A DNA stretch of 64,000 bases from Forficula auricularia (taxonomy: Eukaryota; Arthropoda; Insecta; Dermaptera; Forficulidae), in NCBI GenBank assembly GCA_024734495.1, contig JALMQS010000841.1:1374749-1438748 (forward strand), written 5' to 3'. The position numbers and the translations under genes were made by a program. This document shows positions 56,767-64,000 of the stretch, piece by piece (the stretch's first letter is position 1; each line of letters opens with the position of its first letter). The notes beneath the pieces are model-generated. The model was not told the origin of the DNA. It saw only the letters and a program-made list of their open reading frames with translations, and did no database searches.

Positions 56767-57210
56767 TCATTCTTCTTTCTTCCTAGGTTTAAAATAACTC
56801 GAATGATATTTAACTAACCTTCCCCTTTCTTGACTATTTTCAATAATTTTTGCTCCATCCATCGATTCTTCTAAATATAATTTTATTTGATGAAGTAACT
56901 CTTCCTTATTTTGATTTAATTTCATCTGACCAGCATCTAGTTTCTCCTCTTCCATTATATTCAACTCATCCTCCTTGACTTCCTTCAACCAGTACGGAAT
57001 TAAATCATCTTCATTAGTTAATGCCCTTCTACTTTCCTCTATTTGTAATTCCATTGATGGCCGAATGATTTGCGAAAATTTATTCTCACAACAAATAATA
57101 TGACTAGAGCTCTCACTTTCTATTCTTACTTTCTTAGGGAATTCTACTGCTTTTTGGACAAGGAACTCCCTTTTTCCTTGCCCCTCCACTGGTTTCCCTT
57201 CTTGAAGCAA
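56767..57210 (-). CDS. second frame of the LTR element, -1 relative to gag (pol remnant)
   Basis: 147 codons from the first ATG, overlapping the end of gag in the -1 frame and running through the slip site at 57192-57198. It is therefore probably made as a gag fusion by ribosomal frameshifting. The middle (NEDDLIPYWLKEVKEDELNI) is acidic and unrecognised. The last residues GRLVKYHSSYFKPRKKEE resemble the end of gypsy-type integrase tails (G..VK.H.S..KP), so this looks like pol from which protease, reverse transcriptase and integrase cores are deleted. The integrity of the frame suggests selection or recency. Confidence 0.6.
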   Translation of the reverse strand: MLQEGKPVEGQGKREFLVQKAVEFPKKVRIESESSSHIICCENKFSQIIRPSMELQIEESRRALTNEDDLIPYWLKEVKEDELNIMEEEKLDAGQMKLNQNKEELLHQIKLYLEESMDGAKIIENSQERGRLVKYHSSYFKPRKKEE

Positions 57211-57980
57211 GTCTCTTCCCCATGTCCTTCCCGCCTACAGAATCCACAAAAACATCTATCCTGAATGCAACTTCTATCCTGAGTGGGACTCGTCTTCTCT
57301 TCTTTATCCACATCCTTTAAATCCCTTTCTATTTCATCTACCGTCTGCATAAACCCTTCAATATCAGTGAATTTCCTTCCCCTAATGGACGATCTAATAC
57401 GTGGAGTAATCATCTCCACTAAAACTTGCAGGATTGAACCAGCATCTTCGTCCGGAAAAACTCTCTTATATAAAGCCATCTTATTCTCAATAAATAACCT
57501 TATAGGTTCGTCCCTTCTCTGTTTCTCCTCATAAAACATAACCTTTAACTTTGAGACTACGATTAAACTATCGTATTCTCGGAGAAATTTCATTTTAAAA
57601 TCTTTCCAATCCAACGCTGGAAATTGATTGACCACCCGCCACCATGTCTTGGCCTTATCTAACAACTGATCCGAAACCACCATGAGCCAAACATATTCCG
57701 GTACTTTATATTTTAATAGAGTATTCTCGACCTTTTTTAAAAATAACTTCGGATCTTCCTCTGGGAGAGCTCTAAACACCGGAAGGAATTTTCCCACGTC
57801 TGCTAATTGAATATTCCTATTAATCTCGAAATCACTTCCCTTTTCCGAATTTTCCTTCCTTTTTATTATTTCTTCCAACTCTATCCTCTTGTTTTTTTCC
57901 TCTTCCAAATCATCTTTTAATTTTTTTATTATTTTTTCGAATTCATTTTTTAATTTATTCACCTCCTCTTCCAAATCCAT
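57144..57980 (-). CDS. gag: Gag-like capsid/nucleocapsid protein
   Basis: 278 residues, intact. Residues 1-48 are a strongly heptad-like Glu/Lys/Leu coiled coil. About 60-225 is capsid-like: FLPVFRALPEEDPKLFLKKV, the conserved W of KTWWRVVNQFPALDWKDFKM, FLREYDS and IRLFIENKMALYKRVFP. This pattern is shared by gypsy-type gag (retrotrans_gag-like) proteins. A CCHC zinc knuckle (CGFCRREGHGEETC, spacing C2C4H4C) lies at 245-258, followed by a basic tail. Role: assembles particles and packages element RNA. It starts about 133 bases after the primer site. The slip heptamer lies 17 codons before its stop. Confidence 0.85.
   Translation of the reverse strand: MDLEEEVNKLKNEFEKIIKKLKDDLEEEKNKRIELEEIIKRKENSEKGSDFEINRNIQLADVGKFLPVFRALPEEDPKLFLKKVENTLLKYKVPEYVWLMVVSDQLLDKAKTWWRVVNQFPALDWKDFKMKFLREYDSLIVVSKLKVMFYEEKQRRDEPIRLFIENKMALYKRVFPDEDAGSILQVLVEMITPRIRSSIRGRKFTDIEGFMQTVDEIERDLKDVDKEEKTSPTQDRSCIQDRCFCGFCRREGHGEETCFKKGNQWRGKEKGSSLSKKQ
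57159..57198 (-). promoter_or_regulatory. -1 ribosomal frameshift signal
   Basis: On the minus strand the slippery heptamer G GGA AAC (57198-57192) is in the correct phase for gag. After 11 bases comes a perfect 7 bp stem CAAGGAA/TTCCTTG with an 8-base loop (57180-57159). A shift here enters the -1 frame of the second ORF. Confidence 0.7.
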
Positions 57981-58113
57981 TACTCTATGCTCACCTTTTT
58001 TTATATGATCCTTGATCTTCGATATCTCCCCCTCGTTATTTCCATATTCGCAAAATCATTTTTCTTATTCCTCTTCACTAGTGGTCTACTAGGTTTTCTT
58101 ATCATTTTCACAT

Positions 58114-58126
58114 TGTTCGGGCGCCA
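58114..58126 (-). other. primer-binding site, tRNA-Lys type
   Basis: TGGCGCCCGAACA on the minus strand, one base after the 5' LTR. It is complementary to the 3' end of a tRNA-Lys. Confidence 0.85.
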
Positions 58127-58127
58127 A

Positions 58128-58261
58128 TATTACGATCATATTAATTAATACTCGTAATCTTATTCAAAAACATTTATTTTCAATAACATCAACAAACATA
58201 TAAATATAAATATAAACAATAGAACGATAAACAATACATCAAATAAGCTTTGTACGCATCA
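58128..58261 (-). repeat. 5' LTR
   Basis: Same as the 3' LTR except A for G (plus strand) in CATCAAATAAGC. Confidence 0.9.
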
Positions 58262-58265
58262 TTGG

Positions 58266-60441
58266 TTTGTTAAAATGTTATCTAAAAATAAATAATAAAT
58301 AGTCTTATTAATAGATCTGGTCCATGGTTTAGAAAACAAAAGAGTTCTTATTTAAAAGAGAGTCAATAAGATTAGCTTTGGATAAGTTGTATGGATTGTT
58401 AGTTTAATGTGATGGAATGTGTCTTTTAAATAAGATGAGCTGTTTAATGTTAAGGGAGATTTTACTCTTGTTAATAGAATTAGCGTGGGTGAGAATAGTT
58501 CGAAACGAATTGATTTGTTATGAAAAGAAAAACTGTGAACCTTGAAGCAATGGTTTGAGTCCCTGGATGGTCGATTGCTGCTGGCTGGGATTAATCTTGG
58601 GAAGAGATAATAGCAATTAAATGGTTCTTCAAAATGGTAACGGTTTGTGTTCAATCCGATGATTGACCGCTTGAACGAAATTCCTAGGCGAAATCTTCGT
58701 AGGCAGTGAACTCAATTAATTAACTAAATCACTTGAAAACTTGTAGACTGGTCTCCAGCAATCAGGGATGAGATTAACTCAAGTAATATGTGTGGAAAGG
58801 TTCAGCTTGGGAGTTTCGATCTGGCCTATTTGCTTGTTAATAAACAACTGAATTATTAAATAATGAGAAAAGAATAAAATATTAATTAGTATTGTTAGAT
58901 CATGTGACCGGTGTCAGAGAGATAGCAATTAAGAGTTGAACTACGATTCACCCAGAGTAAGTCCGCCATTAACATAAGACCGCTTTGCGTGTCCATTCGC
59001 ACTTTTTTCGATATTTTCCCATTTTGACTATGAAGGAGCACGTTTTCGACAAAGACCATTCTATAGATTTTTAAATTAGATTAAATTTGCTACAATTTAA
59101 ACAAAGTTTCATCTTAATTGGATAAATGAAATTCCGTGCCGCAATGATGTTGAAATTTTGAAAAACTGCAATTTTTTCTTCATAAAATGAAAACCACTCA
59201 TCCTAGAAACTTGATTCCTATCTCATTCTCTAGGAAATTTTATTGACTTGAACGTTTACTTGTACCACTTTTTTGTTAAAGTCTTAGATTTATAGATATC
59301 CAGCATTTTCCATGACACTTCTGAGGAATCGGATCATATCCGAATTAAATCGTCTAGGGACCATAATTTCATTGAAACAATGATACAATCCTTAATTTAT
59401 ATTATTACCTTTTGCTCTATTTTTCGATGCGAGAGGCTTATAACATAGTGAAGTGTCGAGCAAAGCAGCAAGAAAAAAACAATATTTTCAAGTTGTCTGA
59501 CTGTGCATTGTGAGGCATACGCAATAAATCATAAATAATATAGAAGCTATTTCAGAAGCACTAACGCTCCATCCTTAGAGAAATTTCACTTCTAATAGGC
59601 GTTCCTACTACATGTTATGATTTATTACAAAAATCCCGTTCATTTTTTTCTCAGAATCTCAAAAATAAAAAAAATATAATGACTGTAAAAAACTAAATAG
59701 CTTTCGCTCATAGAAATATAACAAATAGTCTTGATCATAGAAATAATGATTCCAAAACAAACTTTCTGTGAGATCCAGTTCTTTACAAAATTAGCAAGTG
59801 TCATCACATACCTCCAAGTATCGAGATAAATCGATGTAGGGCGAGTTCTTATTTGAGCTACGAAGCTGAAAATAGGCTAATAGTTGTGTTTATTATTACA
59901 AACTTTTATACCAATTTCCAGCTCGCCAGCTTCAATGATGAGAGTGATTTTTATTTAAAGAAGGAAAATGAAGCATAAGGATGAAATCAATCGTTGTATG
60001 GGGGAATAATTAGTATTTTTTTTAAGCAAACAAAAGAATATTTGAAAAAAAATAGTATGTTAATCTCATCCTGAACATACTGAAATTTTTACGCCTCATT
60101 TTGAAAAAATTGACAACGTGGCAAAAAAAGTACATTCAATAAAAATAATTTTTCTCCTGGCTTGTCTGAAACTAACACAACTTGTAATACATCCATATAA
60201 ATAATGAATGAATGAATTAATATGACTTGTGATGCAGCTGCTCTACGTTCTCAACGACTGTGCTTGAGAATTAATGAGTTAGTCTATAGAATTTTTTAGA
60301 GTTAGTGCACAATATATGTCCTTTTTTAAATTTAAATAGACGGGGGTTGGAGTACGTGTGCAATGCATACTGGGAATGGTTGAAAATTAGCTCCTGGAAA
60401 TTTGCCTCTTGAGCACGAGCTCTTGAACTGCTCACCTAAGC
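58266..60441. other. 2.2 kb without recognised feature
   Basis: Less repetitive than its surroundings, AT-rich, with short open frames only. Confidence 0.4.
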
Positions 60442-60454
60442 GATCAGAGATGTA

Positions 60455-60728
60455 TAATAATAAAACTAAGATACGAGGTAGGTTTCACAAAAAAGAAATA
60501 AAACAAAATTGAGTTTTGAATTCGATATATTTCGGGGGTTAGCCCATCATCAGGAGTCTAAGAAAACTGTTTTCTTAGACTCCTGATGATGGGCTAACCC
60601 CGAAATATATCGAATTCAAAACTCAATTTTGTTTTATTTCTTTTTGTGAAACCTACCTCGTATCTTAGTTTTATTATTATATTAAAATGTTTCACCTAGA
60701 ACCAACACCGAACTCCTTAAAAGTTATT
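60455..60728. mobile_element. inverted-arm element (family P1) with 13 bp target duplication
   Basis: Arms to 60567 and 60569-60680 are almost perfect inverted copies with a one-base centre. A 48 bp tail follows (AATGTTTCACCTAGAACCAA ... CTCCTTAAAAG). Flanked by perfect GATCAGAGATGTA (60442-60454, 60729-60741). Each arm carries CTGATGA - TGGG/CCCC-type stem - CGAAAT (plus 60583-60606; minus counterpart 60528-60553), a hammerhead-like core. The palindrome plus one-sided tail and the duplication longer than 8 bp suggest reverse-transcribed insertion. Confidence 0.75.
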
Positions 60729-60741
60729 GATCAGAGATGTA

Positions 60742-62097
60742 ATGAGTGAAACGTTGTGTGTTAAGGGGGTTCGGGACTTTTTATCATTTTTATAAGAAAA
60801 TTCTCAAATTTTTACCATCGAATCATTGATATATTCAATATTTATTCCAGAAATTTGAAGTTGATCGTCTGTCCCATTACCGAGAAATAAATTATTGAAA
60901 ATTGTCCTTTTAACATTGAAGAAAATGGACCGAAATTTTAAAAGGGCTATAACTACTATACAAATTATACCATTTTCAACAAATTTATACAGATCAATAA
61001 TTCAACTTTTATGAATCGAATGATATATTTTTCAATAGTTTTGACAGTCTACCTAATTAGTTATTCACAAATGTAAAAAATAAAAAGTTAATTGAAGCCA
61101 ACAGAATATAACAAAAGCACTAGTGTAGAATTCCAACTCTATTTCTTGAAATCGTTTTTGTGTTAAATAAATGTTTTTATAATAAGGAAAAATTTATCTC
61201 AATTTTCTTTTTATTAATATTATCAAAACAAAGATTTGTATTCGAAATTAACGTCATTATTAACAATTTTTTTTATTAAAAAAGTTGTTAGGCAGACAAT
61301 GTCACTCTGCAGAAATACAAAAGATTTTTCGAAGATCAACAGGAAAGATAAGCTGTCCCGAACTACCTTAAGGTAATTTTTACAATAAAAATAAAAAAAA
61401 AACACGTAATAATTTTCTATAAAAATTGACAACCTTAAACATTTGAACGCATTCATTGAAAATATCTTCCTATGAAGTAGAATTTCTAGAATTTTCTATT
61501 CACTTTATACAAAGGCTTTGGAGATGAAAGTTATCACAAGCGAGATAAGATTTGAAGGGTTTATTGTTCCATGAAACTAAAGGGCACAAAAGTAACTTAA
61601 AAAATTCAATAAGTGGATCCCTCATTAAGAGGTCATAATTAAAATGCTCCTTTTTGTATTATTTTTTTTCCTACACCACGGGTTTCTCATTTCTCTCTTT
61701 TTTCTTTTAAAGAGCCCATTTAAAATGAAAAAAAAAAAAAAAAATGGAAAGACTAAAAATTTTCGTCAGATTTCGATTCCATGTTTTTTTTTATTCCTTT
61801 GTTTCTTATTCACAAAGCATTTAAAGACTTGAATTATAAAGCTTATTTAGGTGAGTAGAAAACGAAAATCGGATAAATTCTCAATGACATATTGGTATTT
61901 ATTGATATTTATATGAAAGATGTTTCTAAAGAAATTTGTCTGATACATATCGAAATGACAAATAATAAAAGAAACTGGATATATTTTTTTCTTTTAAAGC
62001 GCATCTATATAGAGATCTTTGATAGAGGACTCCAAATCTTTCAAAAAGAAGGAAAAGAGAAAAATATATTTAATTTGTAATTTTAGCATTGATAAAT
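60742..62097. other. AT-rich sequence without recognised feature
   Basis: Background and short frames only. Confidence 0.35.
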
Positions 62098-62955
62098 AAG
62101 CTGACGTGTTCTGATGTGGCCATCCACTTGACTTTACCATACAACCTGGCTCCTCACTTATATTTAATATTTAATAAAATTATTTATAATCATGTAGGGG
62201 AGGGGTGTTAGTTTTTGCATTTTTAGACTTCTGGGGCCCACTGATTATGTATTCAAAATTTGGTTGAGTTTGGTAAATGGCCAATATTTTCATTTTTTGA
62301 CCCTCCCCCCCAGCCATATAGGGAGGTTAGTTTTTGCATTTTTAGACTCCTGGGGACCCACTGATTATGTATACAAAATTTGGTTGAGTTTGGTAAATGG
62401 CCAATATTTTCATTTTTTGACCTTCCCCCCTCCATTTTCGGCGGTTATATTTCGCATTTTTAGACTTCTGGGGGTCCACTGATTATGTATACAAAATTTG
62501 GTTGAGTTTGCTCAAACGACCTAGATTTTTAATTTTTAACCCCCCCTCGACCCCCCTTAATTTTGGGTTGATATGCACCAAAATCTAATCAGCTCTTAAT
62601 CTCAATGGACCAAAACTACGTGTGAAATTTGGTTTCCATATTCACACTAGTTTTTTGAGCAAGCTCGTCCATAAAAATGTTAACGCACAGACTTTTGACA
62701 AACTAACAGACTAACAGACAGACTAACTAACTAACAGACATTTTGACAAAACAATTATTATCTCGAAAAATATAAATTTTTCGGTGTTCACTTATTAGAG
62801 CTTTTTTGTAGACCGAAATGCCATGGTTTCGCTCAATTTTTTTAATCGAAATAGTTTCAGCCGTTTTTTAGATATTTTGAAAAAAAGAAGGAAAAAAACC
62901 ACTTTTTTCATGTACGATAACAATACTTGACCATACCCTGTATGGTAAAGTAAAA
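62098..62955 (+). repeat. R1 repeat, most complete copy
   Basis: Starts AAGCTGACGTGTTCTGATGT and CTTGACTTTACCATACAACC. It has three units of about 110 bp (GGTTAGTTTTTGCATTTTTA, GACTTCTGGGG, CTGATTATGTATACAAAATT, GGTTGAGTTTGGTAAATGG). Then come C-rich linkers, GCACCAAAATCTAATCAGCT, an (ACAGACTAAC)n run, and the end ACCATACCCTGTATGGTAAA. Inverted ACTTTACCATACA at the two ends suggests a DNA-transposon-like unit. Non-coding. Confidence 0.75.
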
Positions 62956-63139
62956 ACAAACATAACATACACTGTGAAGTGATTCACTGGGCACACTTCC
63001 ACCAATCAGATAAACATTGATAAATAGTCACATGCTATTTTCAATTGCCAACATTCAAGTATTGTTTCAAAGGAAAAAAAAATATTTCAATTTGTAATTT
63101 TAAAATTGATAAAAAATATGCCAAAGCAGAGACTGTAAT
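62956..63139. other. short non-coding stretch
   Basis: No feature seen. Confidence 0.35.
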
Positions 63140-63740
63140 TCAAGACAATTGAGAATTTATTTAGACACACGGCAGTGTGTCAGCCAAGTTCGGAAAAACA
63201 CACGCACCGACCATGTGTATATTTACACGAACCATTTCAAGCTACTTTCGACTCCCCTATAACTCAGAAACTATTAGACTTACACACTTAAAATTTTGCA
63301 TGCCTAATAAGAACCACTAGAACACCTAGAATCCCAAATTTCATGAATAAATCTAATATAGTTCTTGAGTTATTAAGCTCTGAAAAGTGTCATTTTTAAC
63401 ACTGACTGACTCACTCACTCACTGACTGACATATCAAAAACCGTAAGTACTTCCACTGGTCCTAGAATGCTGAAATTTGGCATACTGGTAGAGTTTGGGC
63501 TATAATTAAAGGGAAAAATCGAAAAAGTGAAACTTTCCCTTTTTCAGGACCTAAAATGAAGGAGTGAAATTTATTATAGGCTTAATTAACATATAGTATA
63601 AATAGAATCAAGTTAGAATTCTGAAATTTGGCATACTGATAAAGATTGGCACATTAATAAAGGAGAAAATTGAAAAACCGAAACTTTCCCTTCTTCGGGG
63701 CCCGAAATGAAGGGGTGAAATTTATGGAAACCCGACCGGG
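63140..63740 (+). repeat. repeat with ACTGACTGA microsatellite and two tandem units
   Basis: A (CTGACTCA)n run at 63402-63430, then two units of about 145 bp sharing CTGAAATTTGGCATACTG, GAAACTTTCCCTT and AATGAAGG.GTGAAATTTAT. This organisation (short-period run, then diverged units) is common in arthropod dispersed repeats. No coding. Confidence 0.6.
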
Positions 63741-64000
63741 TTTTTAACAGAAATTTTAATAGAAATATTTAATCATTATTATTATAAATGTTAAAATGTA
63801 ATCATTTAGATAAATTAAAGGATAAAACTTTTCAAAAATTAATGATATCTGACCAAAAAGATAAATGTGAAAAAGGGGCCAAGTTCGGTACAAACGGCTT
63901 CGCCGACAAAAGAGTTGAGATCTAAACGGGTACCAAGTTCCATAGCAGTTGCTTAAATCATAGCTATAGGAATGTACAACGTTCTTCAATTGATTTAAAA
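63741..64000. other. window end, no recognised feature
   Basis: AT-rich. GGCCAAGTTCGGTACAAACG near 63878 resembles GCCAAGTTCGG at 63184. Confidence 0.35.

Larger units (their letters stand above)
56592..58261 (-). mobile_element. compact LTR retrotransposon (1,670 bp), pol core absent
   Basis: Two 134 bp direct repeats (LTRs, 56592-56725 and 58128-58261) differ at one base by eye. Flanked by the 4 bp duplication TTGG (56588-56591, 58262-58265). On the minus strand the order is LTR, one base, a primer-binding site for tRNA-Lys, gag, a short -1 frame, a polypurine tract, LTR. There is no protease DTG/DSG, reverse transcriptase YxDD or integrase core, so it depends on a related element. The near-identical LTRs show a recent insertion. 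Ty3/gypsy-like by layout and by the capsid/zinc-knuckle gag. Confidence 0.9.

Noticed and set aside
57070..57534. Plus-strand open frames opposite gag
   Set aside because: Antisense shadows of the intact gag frame.

Overview
The window is AT-rich eukaryotic intergenic DNA dominated by transposable elements, most likely from an arthropod and probably an insect. The evidence is the element mix: mariner, pogo-like, hAT-like and TTAA-flanked DNA elements, Helitrons, several LINE groups, tRNA-derived SINEs, foldback elements and an LTR element with a tRNA-Lys type primer site. The species cannot be named from this. I found no convincing host gene. The best gene-like objects all lie inside mobile elements.

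Layout. 1-0.7 kb: mariner transposase relic (minus strand). 1.2-8.3 kb: a SINE, two copies of a composite foldback repeat (1.8-2.8 and 7.4-8.3 kb), and between them a LINE split by a 1.85 kb insertion. That insertion carries an unrecognised two-exon gene and ends in a 465 bp near-perfect hairpin. 9.6-16.6 kb: SINEs, tRNA-like palindromic elements, a tandem-unit repeat (R1) with an 800 bp insert, a LINE 3' region interrupted by a Tc1/mariner-type MITE, and LINE remnants. 16.8 kb: a 100-N assembly gap. 17.5-21.6 kb: two hAT-like elements around a LINE fragment. 22.3-28 kb: two Helitrons with GC-rich cargo, a foldback element with repeated arms, and a minisatellite. 29.5-37.7 kb: the best-preserved LINE 3' half, tRNA-like repeats, a hAT-like element, a Helitron, SINEs and an RTE-like reverse transcriptase relic. 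37.7-51.6 kb: pogo-like MITEs, inverted-arm elements with a hammerhead-like core, a 118 bp-arm palindrome and a Helitron. 54-58.3 kb: a TTAA-flanked element and a compact, nearly intact 1.67 kb LTR element. 60.4 kb: a palindromic element with a 13 bp target duplication. 62-64 kb: R1 and another tandem-unit repeat.

Most elements are non-autonomous and depend on enzymes encoded elsewhere. Several insertions are nested, so their relative ages can be read. The points most worth following are (i) the spliced gene at 4332-5200 inside its nested element, (ii) the -1 frameshift signal in the small LTR element, (iii) repeated CTGAWGA/stem/CGAAA cores between inverted arms, (iv) tRNA-like cassettes framed by unrelated inverted repeats, and (v) a compensated 3' stem-loop in one LINE lineage. 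All family names rest on motifs, terminal repeats and target duplications read by eye. No database search was possible.
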